Positions 48,638 through 55,914 of a stretch of DNA of 55,914 nt are shown piece after piece. Under the pieces are notes generated by a model. The model did not search any database. It worked only from the letters and a program-made list of their open reading frames with translations, and had not been told where the DNA came from. Source of the DNA: a virus; IMG/VR virus record IMGVR_UViG_3300046010_005980, positions 1 to 55,914 of that record; one strand, written 5' to 3'. Positions within the stretch are counted from its first letter, which is position 1; each line of letters starts with the position of its first letter. Both the position numbers and the translations under genes were made by a program.

Positions 48638-51600
48638 GTGGTAGACCTCATCGAGCCCACTCCGGGCGACTTCCTCGAGCCCACCACGGCGGACTTCATT
48701 GATCCCACTCCGGCGGACTTCATTGATCCCACTCCGGCTGATTTTGCTCAGGGGTCCGAGGAAGACCAGTCCTTTTTGGCAAGCGCGGTAGACACCGGAA
48801 TCACCGCCGGGCAGGAGTTTGGCCGAGCGGTGCCTTCGGCCGCGCTGTCTCTTCTTCAGGGGGTTTCTGAACTTGGGTCCTCCGGCCTTGATTTGGTGTT
48901 TGGAACCAGCACTTCCCGCTCCGTCACTGACGGCTTTGAATACCTGAAGTCCTACGTAAAACCTCAAACCGTGGGAGGGCAGATCGCGGAGGACGTCATC
49001 TCGTACGGCCTCGGTTTCGTCCCGGTCGTGGGGTGGCTTGGCAGAGCTTCCGCCGCAGCGAAGGCGGTCAACGCAGGGAAGACCCTCCTCCCAGCCACTA
49101 GCCGCTATCTCAGAACGGCAGATAACTTCGGGGCCTCGTCTATTGGAAGGGCGGCCCTCGGAACCAAGAAGGGACTCATTGGAACCACCGCGGCTGCCGC
49201 GGCTGGGTTTGAGACCATCTTCACCCCGGATGGTCGCGCGACACTGTCAGACACGTTCAGCCTCGGCGGGCCGCTTGAGACAGAGGAAGACACCGGGCTG
49301 TCTGGACGAGAAGAGGCGCTGCGGAGAATCAGAAACAAGCTGCGTTCCGGGATTGAGGGCGGTCTTGTCACAGGTGCTTTTGACACCGCGCTCGTCGGGG
49401 TTGGAAAAGGCGTTGGCTACGTGGGAAGCACGGACGCGGCGTCTGCTGCTGCGCGCGGCATCCGGTCTGGTTTTCAGGCAGCCAAAGAAGGGTTGAGCAA
49501 AATTCCCGGGGCAGAAGCCGTTGGGCGAACGGCCGAGAGCTACTTCACTGCCGCGAGGGGAGCTGACCCGCGTGTCTTTGAAGAGGTCATGGACGTAACT
49601 GCGCGCGAGGATGCCATCAACTCGGCCGCCATCTCCGCATTCGACGAGTTCACCGCCACGGTCAAGGCCGAGGTTGGTGGCCCCATCGCCCGCGCCGTCA
49701 AAGGTCGTCGAGCCGTGAAGCAGGCAGATAAGGACATTATCCGATACCTGACGGGCTTTGGTCCGGACCTCTCGTCCTACGGCCCCAAAGTAAACGCCGC
49801 CGCAGAACGCGTCAAAGATGCAGCCCTGCGTGAAACGGACCGCCTGTTTACCACACTCGAGCGCGAGGTTGACCTTGCTCCCCCGGGCGCGCGTCGGCAG
49901 GTTTTGGAAGCCGCCATGAAGACCATGGCCGAGCATGCCGACAAGCAGAAGGGCGTTTTGCGGCGCGCCTTTAAGGTTTATGAAGACCCCATCACCTACT
50001 ACAAGGGCTTGGACCTCAAGGGCAAGGACGCCGCCCTATACAAAAACGCTGTTGATGAGGTTGCCAAAAACCTAGACCAGAGCAACGCCTCGGCACCGCA
50101 GGTTCAAGCTCTCGCTCGGTACAAGGTCAACGAAGCGATTGGCCTCGGTCAGATCAACACAGGCATGGACCCGAGCGCCGCGATTAAGGAGAAACTTTCG
50201 AGCCTCAAGTCCGAAACCGTCAACCCCAAGGGCGGTTTGTTTGCCATGGAGATGCCGCGTTTTAAGATGACCCGGTCTCTTTTGACGCCTCGGGAACCTA
50301 TGATCGATAAGTCCCCGGTTCTTCGTCAGCTTCTTGGCGAGATCGATGACCCGCGTGAGTTGTTCATTAAGACCATCGGGGACCTGTCCAAGACGGCAGA
50401 GGCTCTTCGCTTCTACCAGAACATGGCCACTTCTGGAATGACCGCAACCCTTGCGGACGCCATCCCTGTGCTCCGCGAGGGCGGGAAGCCGCTCTTCGTC
50501 AAGGTTCCTGAGCCGGGGCAAGACCTGACGGGTTTTGATATGTCCCCCTTTATCCAAGAGGCTCAGCGCCTGAGCGCTGCAACAACGCTCCCCGACCCGA
50601 CCTCAGGGGTCTCCCCGCAGTTTTCCGGAGCGGTCAAACCGGAAAAGGTGATACAGACGTACACGAACGAGCTCAAGCAGAGCGGCTATGTCAGGCTCGG
50701 CGAAGCAGACCCTATGCTCAAAGAGGTTATAGACACCGAGCTCCCTAAAATCGATCCGTTTGGCGGTCAGTACGGGCAGCTCTCTGGGCTGTACGTTTCA
50801 CCGGAAACGTACCGGGTTCTCTCCGCTCCTGCCCGTATCGGCATTACGGGTCTGGACGAGTTTGTTTCCATCTTGGCCCAGATGAAGGGCCTATCGCAGA
50901 AGATGACCGTTGTTCCAAACATCGCAAGTCAGATGCGCTCGGGCATCGGTAACGCCCTCGCCCTTGTCGGGACCGCGAACCTTGGACGTTCCACCGACGT
51001 CTTTGACGTGTATCAGGTCTTTACCGCCAACCTTAAAGATTTGGACGACGCTGGCCTTGAGCGCATGGCAAGGGTCATCGCCCTAAGCGGGACCTCTGAG
51101 ACGAACCTCGTTATCAAGGCACTGCAAGAATACAAGGACGCCGGGGCGGACCTTCGGTTCTCCGGTAAACTTCGCAACATAATCGACAAGGGGGAAAGCC
51201 TTGTCCCCTTCCTGAAGTTCTTTGAAAAGACGTTCTCTGGCGTCGACTCTTTCTTCAAGGGTGTGGGAGTTATCTCCGAGCAGAACAAGCTTCTGGAAGC
51301 ATTCGCAAAGGCCGGGTTGGATCAGCCCATTCCAGACCTGCTTGAAGACTTGGTCGCACAGGGGGTTGGCAAGCGCACGTCTAGCCTTACAAACCCCGGA
51401 TTGTCCGGCATCGAGATCATGGCGGCCGACGCGGTCAAGGACATGTTCCCAATTCAAAACCGGGTTGGCCTGTTTGTTCGCGAGCTCGACAAGCTTCCTG
51501 TGATTGGTGCGTTCACGTCCTTCGCCTCCGAGAACATTCGGAACTCCGTCAACATCCTCGACAGGGCCCTAAAGGAGATGTCCTATAAAGTCTCCGACGT

Positions 51601-53044
51601 TCCTCGCGGACGTCTTGGTGAAGAGCAGGCTAAGGCGTTCGAGCGCGCCATTAGAGAGCACGGCGCGCAACGCCTCATGGCCTATGCCGCTGTCGCTGCC
51701 ATCATCCCGAAGTCCGTGGTCGGTGGCTCCATGATGGCAACCAACACATCACAGGAGCAGCTTGACGCGCTGCATGCCGAAACCAAAAAGCTTTTGCCGG
51801 GGCATGATCTTGCCATCATTGGCAATGACCAACAGGGGAAGATCGAGTACGTCGATCTCGGCTATGTCATGCCGTATGCGTTCGTGACCGACTCGGCTGT
51901 TGCGGGGTTGCGCGCCTACAATGAAGCCGGAAGTCTTGGGAAGAGCGAGGCAGCAGCCATTGCCGACTCCGTCTGGGCAAGTGTGATGGCATACTCTGAC
52001 CCCTTCGCGTCTGAAGCAATGTCCATCGAGCGTGTGCTAGACGTCATGCCTTTTGCCCGAGGGGGCAAAACAAAGAACGGGAGCATTGTGTATCGCCAGT
52101 CAGCTCCGCTTTTTGAGCAGGTCATGAACTCCATCAACCACGTTAGCGCACCATACATCCCGGGGTATATTCGTGACTTCGTAGAGGTTCGGGGTGGAGA
52201 GATTCGCCCGGGCCCGATCACGCGGTCTGTCATAGAAATGCCGACCGGGCAGGGGAAAGACTTGAACCTCTCCGCTGAGTTTGCAAAGCTCGTTACGGGC
52301 CTGAAACCTATGGAGTTGAACCTCCGTCGCGACTTCCAGTTCGCAGGCGGCGAGTATTCCCCGCGACGAACAGACGCAAAGTCCGCAGCCCTTGCCACAA
52401 TTCGCGCCGCGGACAGAACGCCAGAGGAAATGGTTCAGGGCTGGAACCAGTATCTTGACAATCTGTACCGCGAGCAGGGCGCGCTTTACGCCCGAATCCA
52501 GAACGCTCGGGCCTTGGGTCTTTCCGAGCAAAGCATCCGCAGGCAGCTTGCTAAGGAGGCCAACATCGGAACCAACGAGGTTGGGAGTATCATGCGCGGG
52601 GAGTTCTATCCGGGAAACATCACCGAAGAGCTGCTTAACGAAATCCGTATGGTGGAACGCGCGGAGAAGCTGAACCGAGTAACTCCATCGGCTCAAATCC
52701 CCTTTCGGGATTTCATCAAGGCGTCTCGTGCCCGGACCCGTGAAAAGTTGAGACCCCCGTCTCCGGAAGAGGGCGGCCAAGACTTCATTGAACCCAGCCC
52801 GTCCGACTTCATCGAGCCCAGCCCGTCCGACTTCATCACGCCGGGTGGCGCGGGTGGTGGGAGCCAGTCTACACAAGGGGCGGCACTGCCGCCCCCCGCC
52901 TTCGATTCAATGCCAGCACCGTCGGCACCACAGCTGCCGACAGCACCGGCGAATAGGGCCTCCTTGTCTCCGAGCCTTCTCGGAGGTGACCTCGCATCGC
53001 AGATGGCGAATATGGAAATTGCACGGCGTATCTCGGGTCAGTAG
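48638..53044 (+). CDS. Giant internal virion protein (1,468 residues) with DFIxPxPxDF repeats at both ends
   Basis: Largest protein in the window. I start at GTG 48638, with GGGGAG upstream and right after the previous stop. The first 35 residues repeat the eight-residue unit (I/L)-(E/D)-P-T-P-x-D-F four times; the end has the same motif again as DFIEPSPSDFIEPSPSDF (about residues 1385-1403). Between lie several helical regions, including MTVVPNIASQMRSGIGNALA and SVLPFLKFFEK-type segments, and hydrophobic stretches (LMAYAAVAAIIPKSVVGGSM). It resembles ejection proteins of podoviruses in size and place. No enzyme motif was recognised. Confidence 0.75.
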   Translation: MVDLIEPTPGDFLEPTTADFIDPTPADFIDPTPADFAQGSEEDQSFLASAVDTGITAGQEFGRAVPSAALSLLQGVSELGSSGLDLVFGTSTSRSVTDGFEYLKSYVKPQTVGGQIAEDVISYGLGFVPVVGWLGRASAAAKAVNAGKTLLPATSRYLRTADNFGASSIGRAALGTKKGLIGTTAAAAAGFETIFTPDGRATLSDTFSLGGPLETEEDTGLSGREEALRRIRNKLRSGIEGGLVTGAFDTALVGVGKGVGYVGSTDAASAAARGIRSGFQAAKEGLSKIPGAEAVGRTAESYFTAARGADPRVFEEVMDVTAREDAINSAAISAFDEFTATVKAEVGGPIARAVKGRRAVKQADKDIIRYLTGFGPDLSSYGPKVNAAAERVKDAALRETDRLFTTLEREVDLAPPGARRQVLEAAMKTMAEHADKQKGVLRRAFKVYEDPITYYKGLDLKGKDAALYKNAVDEVAKNLDQSNASAPQVQALARYKVNEAIGLGQINTGMDPSAAIKEKLSSLKSETVNPKGGLFAMEMPRFKMTRSLLTPREPMIDKSPVLRQLLGEIDDPRELFIKTIGDLSKTAEALRFYQNMATSGMTATLADAIPVLREGGKPLFVKVPEPGQDLTGFDMSPFIQEAQRLSAATTLPDPTSGVSPQFSGAVKPEKVIQTYTNELKQSGYVRLGEADPMLKEVIDTELPKIDPFGGQYGQLSGLYVSPETYRVLSAPARIGITGLDEFVSILAQMKGLSQKMTVVPNIASQMRSGIGNALALVGTANLGRSTDVFDVYQVFTANLKDLDDAGLERMARVIALSGTSETNLVIKALQEYKDAGADLRFSGKLRNIIDKGESLVPFLKFFEKTFSGVDSFFKGVGVISEQNKLLEAFAKAGLDQPIPDLLEDLVAQGVGKRTSSLTNPGLSGIEIMAADAVKDMFPIQNRVGLFVRELDKLPVIGAFTSFASENIRNSVNILDRALKEMSYKVSDVPRGRLGEEQAKAFERAIREHGAQRLMAYAAVAAIIPKSVVGGSMMATNTSQEQLDALHAETKKLLPGHDLAIIGNDQQGKIEYVDLGYVMPYAFVTDSAVAGLRAYNEAGSLGKSEAAAIADSVWASVMAYSDPFASEAMSIERVLDVMPFARGGKTKNGSIVYRQSAPLFEQVMNSINHVSAPYIPGYIRDFVEVRGGEIRPGPITRSVIEMPTGQGKDLNLSAEFAKLVTGLKPMELNLRRDFQFAGGEYSPRRTDAKSAALATIRAADRTPEEMVQGWNQYLDNLYREQGALYARIQNARALGLSEQSIRRQLAKEANIGTNEVGSIMRGEFYPGNITEELLNEIRMVERAEKLNRVTPSAQIPFRDFIKASRARTREKLRPPSPEEGGQDFIEPSPSDFIEPSPSDFITPGGAGGGSQSTQGAALPPPAFDSMPAPSAPQLPTAPANRASLSPSLLGGDLASQMANMEIARRISGQ

Positions 53045-53250
53045 TCAAACTTCGGGTTGACCTCCACGGTCAACCCGTGAGCCCCGAACAGCTGCACCAT
53101 CTCGTCGATGTCCCCGAAGACTTCTTCGAAAGCATCCGCGCTGTAGGCGTCGGCAAGGTTGAGGGCATGCGCCATCACCCTCGTCAGCGCCGCGATCTGC
53201 ATGGGGTCCATGTCCTTGAAACCAATGCACTTTATTTCCTGCTCGTTCAT
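53038..53250 (-). CDS. Small protein co-translated with DNA polymerase
   Basis: A 70-residue protein (MNEQEIKCIGFKDMDPMQIA...), with helices and AALTRVMAHALNLADAYSAD. It overlaps the polymerase stop by four bases (ATGA) and the giant virion gene by seven bases tail to tail. Unknown function, possibly a polymerase accessory. Confidence 0.7.
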   Translation of the reverse strand: MNEQEIKCIGFKDMDPMQIAALTRVMAHALNLADAYSADAFEEVFGDIDEMVQLFGAHGLTVEVNPKFDY

Positions 53251-55157
53251 CCGGCCTCTCCCCAATTGTTGCCGAGTTCTTGATCCACTTTGCTGGGGAC
53301 CTTGAGGGACAGCCCTTCTTCCATGATCTTGGTGATCCGGGCAGCCTGCTCGTCGGTCTCCACGTTGAAGCACAATTCGTCATGCACCGTGAGGAGCGGG
53401 ACCAGACCCTCCTCGTAGCACTGCGCCATGGCGAGTTTGTTCTGATCGGCAGCCGATCCTTGGATCACACGGTTCAGGGCCTTGTAGGTAAACGCCCGTC
53501 TCAGGCGACCCATCCCACCGTACTCACGCTGCGCGTCGTCGTACTTCATGGGCTTATTGTAGCCGAAGCTGGCGGGTTCCCAAAGATCAAAGCGGCACAG
53601 GCGGCCGCCGATTGTGCGAATCTTGCCCTCCCGATCTGCCCGCGTCGAGGCCAGCGTGGCCAGCTTCTTCACGAAGGGCACCTTGTCTTGGTACTCGGCC
53701 ATCAGGGCCTTGGCCTGCACGTCGGTCAGCCCGAGCTGGTTGGCAAGCTTGCCCACGCCCATGCCGTACATGATGCCGAGATTGATGGTCTTGGCGGACT
53801 TCCGGCTGATGCCCGCCATGTCGGCCACCATCTGGTGCAGGTCGGCGTCGCCCCTGTTGTACTCGTCCACAATGGACAGGACCAAAGGATCGCGCTCCGT
53901 CTCTGGGTGGCTGGCTGCGAAGTGCACCAAGAGCCGCGGTTCTTGGGAAGAGTAGTCGAACGACCCCCACTTGCATCCATCCTCCGGGACAAAAAGTCCC
54001 CGGATTAATCCTTTGATGTAGGGGTCTCTCGAAGGTATCTGCTGCAGGTTTGGGTTCGAGCTGCTGAAGCGCCCGGTCACAGTGCCGCCGTCGTCGGAGC
54101 GGAGCTGGTGCATTTCGCAGTGGATGCGGCCGTTGCTCTGGTAGCGCAGGATCGAGTCGATGAACGTGCTGTCAGCCTTGTCCATCTCGCGCAGGTTGAC
54201 GAGGGCCTTGGCCACCGGGTGGTCCATGGCCTGCAGGAACTGCTTGGTGAACGACGGCGCTCCGGCCTCGGTCCTTGGGTAGGGTAGGCCGAGGGCATCG
54301 AACATCTTCTGCACCGATGCGGCTGCCCATGGGTCAACCTTGACCCCGGACTCTTTGGCGATCCACGCGGCCAGCTCGTCGGCCTTCTTGCGCAGCTCCT
54401 TCTTGGCGATCTCGGCCTTGTCCAGATCGACGCGGACCCCGCGCATTCGCATGTCGATGACGGCCGGGAGCACACGGTGCTCCAGATCGCAGACGGACAG
54501 CAGGCTCTGGTCCTCGAGCTGGGGCTTCAGCCGCTCCCACAGCTTGAGCGTCAGCACCGCATCCTGCTCGGCGTAGACGCCCACGTAGCGGGCCGGGAGC
54601 TTCCACATCTCGGCCTTCGGATCGATGCCCCACTCTGCGGCTGCACTCTTCAGGACCTTCTCGTCCTTGCGCATGCCCAGATAGTCCTTGCCCAAGAGGT
54701 CAAGGCGGTAGGACAGGCGGTTCTCGTCCAAGAGCGGGGCGACCAGCATGGTATCGATCACCGGACCTTGGACCGTGATCCCCGAAGCCATGAGCCAGCC
54801 CAAGTCGTAGCTGGCGTTGTGCATGATCTTGGTGATGTGCGGCGTCGCAAGCTGCTTCTGCAGCCAGCGGAACACCACCTTCCTGTCAAGGTTCGGACCC
54901 TTGGCGTGGGCGATGGGGAAGTAGCCGGAGAAGTCCCCGGCCGCGATGGCGATACCGATGATCTCGCCATGCTTGGTTGCCCAGCCCGGACCCATGGTGG
55001 TCAGGTTAGGGTCCCGCGTTTCGAGGTCGATGGCCATCGTCCTGTTGTTCGTCAGGTCTGGAAACTCGGAGGGCATGAACCACTCGACGTCCGGGTTGGA
55101 CAGGTCCATCTTCAGCAGGAAGTCGTCCGTGCTGACGTCGAAGCGGTCTTTACTCAC
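53247..55157 (-). CDS. Family A DNA polymerase with 3'-5' exonuclease
   Basis: A 636-residue polymerase that copies the phage genome. Exonuclease motifs: Asp44/Glu46 (AIDLETRD), Asp118 (HNASYDLGWL) and Asp199 (YAEQDAVLT). Polymerase motifs: A, Asp401 and the SSQEPR segment at 403-408; B, RKSAKTINLGIMYG at 452-465; C, VHDELCF at 591-597. The residue equal to Escherichia coli Pol I Phe762 is Leu460. No 5'-3' nuclease. GTG 55157 overlaps the upstream gene by eight bases, with a GGGGA site. Confidence 0.95.
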   Translation of the reverse strand: MSKDRFDVSTDDFLLKMDLSNPDVEWFMPSEFPDLTNNRTMAIDLETRDPNLTTMGPGWATKHGEIIGIAIAAGDFSGYFPIAHAKGPNLDRKVVFRWLQKQLATPHITKIMHNASYDLGWLMASGITVQGPVIDTMLVAPLLDENRLSYRLDLLGKDYLGMRKDEKVLKSAAAEWGIDPKAEMWKLPARYVGVYAEQDAVLTLKLWERLKPQLEDQSLLSVCDLEHRVLPAVIDMRMRGVRVDLDKAEIAKKELRKKADELAAWIAKESGVKVDPWAAASVQKMFDALGLPYPRTEAGAPSFTKQFLQAMDHPVAKALVNLREMDKADSTFIDSILRYQSNGRIHCEMHQLRSDDGGTVTGRFSSSNPNLQQIPSRDPYIKGLIRGLFVPEDGCKWGSFDYSSQEPRLLVHFAASHPETERDPLVLSIVDEYNRGDADLHQMVADMAGISRKSAKTINLGIMYGMGVGKLANQLGLTDVQAKALMAEYQDKVPFVKKLATLASTRADREGKIRTIGGRLCRFDLWEPASFGYNKPMKYDDAQREYGGMGRLRRAFTYKALNRVIQGSAADQNKLAMAQCYEEGLVPLLTVHDELCFNVETDEQAARITKIMEEGLSLKVPSKVDQELGNNWGEAG

Positions 55158-55443
55158 AGGCGCATTCCCCGGCGATGGCGGCGTAGGCAGCCGCGTCCAC
55201 ATAGTTGTCTTCGTGATAGCCCCCGTTCAGGGAGCGGGCGGCCTTGAGCAAGACCATCATCCACGCCACGTCCTCGGAAGTGATCGTCACTTGAAGCTCG
55301 TTCCTCTGGCTCAGGTATAGCGCCCAGAACTCTGCGATGTTGGACAGATTTTGTTCAACCGGGCCGTAGGAGTCCTGACGTTCGCCACCCGTCACCTCGG
55401 CTGCGCGCTTCAAGATTTCGATTCTTTTATGGTCAGACGACAT
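55150..55443 (-). CDS. Conserved phage protein (DUF6378-like)
   Basis: A 97-residue protein: GERQDSYGPVEQNLSNIAEF, SEDVAWMMVLLKAARSLNGG and HEDNYVDAAAYAAIAGE are the signature of a common phage family of unknown role. Overlaps the upstream helicase by 11 bases and the polymerase by eight. Confidence 0.8.
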   Translation of the reverse strand: MSSDHKRIEILKRAAEVTGGERQDSYGPVEQNLSNIAEFWALYLSQRNELQVTITSEDVAWMMVLLKAARSLNGGYHEDNYVDAAAYAAIAGECACE

Positions 55444-55914
55444 AGCGGTAGTCCTTGTCTGTGTGCACGAAGCACAGGTGTTTCTTTGCCCGGCTGCCCA
55501 TGACATAGGCCAGACGGTGTTCGTCGTCGGGGAAGGCGGTGTTGACGCAGTCCTTGGTGGACGACAGATCGACTGCGACGTTGTCCTCCTCCCCACCCTT
55601 GGCCGCATGCCCCGTGGACACGGTGATCCGGGGTTCGCCCGAGATGTCCTCGCCCCGGCGCTCGAGGCCCCGGATGTACTCCGCCTCGGTCTCCCCGAGG
55701 TTCAAGACCCGAAGCGCGTCGAGCTGCTGTGGGGCGATCAGGCCCACGGCTGACACCAAATAGTCGTAGTCGTAGCTCTCCATCGGGCTGAGCGCCTCGA
55801 GGAGCTTGGTCGATCCCCGCTTCACCGCCGCAGCATCGCCCTGCTTGGGCAGCATCTCGTAGAGCGCCTTGATCGCGGCCAGCGGCAGCGCCTCCCCGCG
55901 CTGCAGCGCCCGCC
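55433..55914 (-). CDS. SF1 (UvrD/RecD-like) DNA helicase, C-terminal 160 residues (5' end outside window)
   Basis: The visible part contains STGHAAKGGEEDNVAVDLSS, the motif V-type threading loop of SF1 helicases (usually STxHxAKGLE), then HRLAYVMGSRAKKHLCFVH, motif VI. AAxKGSTKLLEA-type helices precede it. The start is beyond the right edge. Together with the primase at the left edge it frames the missing part of the genome. Confidence 0.8.
   Translation of the reverse strand, partial: RALQRGEALPLAAIKALYEMLPKQGDAAAVKRGSTKLLEALSPMESYDYDYLVSAVGLIAPQQLDALRVLNLGETEAEYIRGLERRGEDISGEPRITVSTGHAAKGGEEDNVAVDLSSTKDCVNTAFPDDEHRLAYVMGSRAKKHLCFVHTDKDYRYVV

Overview
The window is most of a tailed double-stranded DNA bacteriophage genome, GC-rich, with no ribosomal or bacterial housekeeping genes. 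The virion genes (terminase, portal, scaffold, capsid, short adaptor proteins, fibres, large internal proteins, no tape measure or contractile sheath) fit a short-tailed podovirus-like phage. A GapR/DUF2312-type protein, an alphaproteobacterial family, suggests an alphaproteobacterial host, perhaps Rhodobacterales. No integrase, repressor/Cro pair, phage RNA polymerase or tRNA gene was found. Both edges cut through genes.

Layout. (1) Positions 1-4373 and 53038-55914 hold replication and recombination genes, mostly leftward: a family A DNA polymerase, the C-terminus of an SF1 helicase, an AEP-type primase, an ssDNA-binding-like protein and an HNH endonuclease, plus a rightward SNF2-type helicase. 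(2) Positions 4176-10720 hold a leftward train of 21 small, mostly unknown genes joined by 1-13 base overlaps; five very short members were placed by reading the sequence directly. (3) Positions 10727-11159 are a divergent control region with two palindromes. (4) Positions 11160-13384 carry the small terminase subunit, a VRR-NUC nuclease and a leftward cysteine-rich gene flanked by clusters of the octamer CTCTGCGG. (5) Positions 13385-15172 are a second leftward group of small genes, with a duplicated hairpin in the gaps. (6) Positions 15173-15930 are non-coding and packed with hairpins, including two copies of one two-stem motif that differ by compensatory changes. (7) Positions 15931-53044 are the rightward late region: GapR-like protein, polyvalent-type virion protein, lytic transglycosylase, a repeat-rich giant, large terminase, portal, GroES-like protein, scaffold, major capsid, adaptors, fibres, lysis cassette (small membrane proteins, secreted nuclease, GH19 endolysin) and large internal proteins.

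The genes fit together as a lytic programme. Leftward early genes would take over the host and replicate DNA, the terminase pair packages it into a scaffold-built capsid, and large internal proteins plus the transglycosylase are probably injected with the DNA. A strong terminator followed by a sigma70-like promoter at 16639-16700 separates the GapR-like gene from the late region. The most unusual parts are the structured non-coding region at 15.2-15.75 kb, the CTCTGCGG clusters, the giant proteins with repeats, and the uncharacterised small-gene train.
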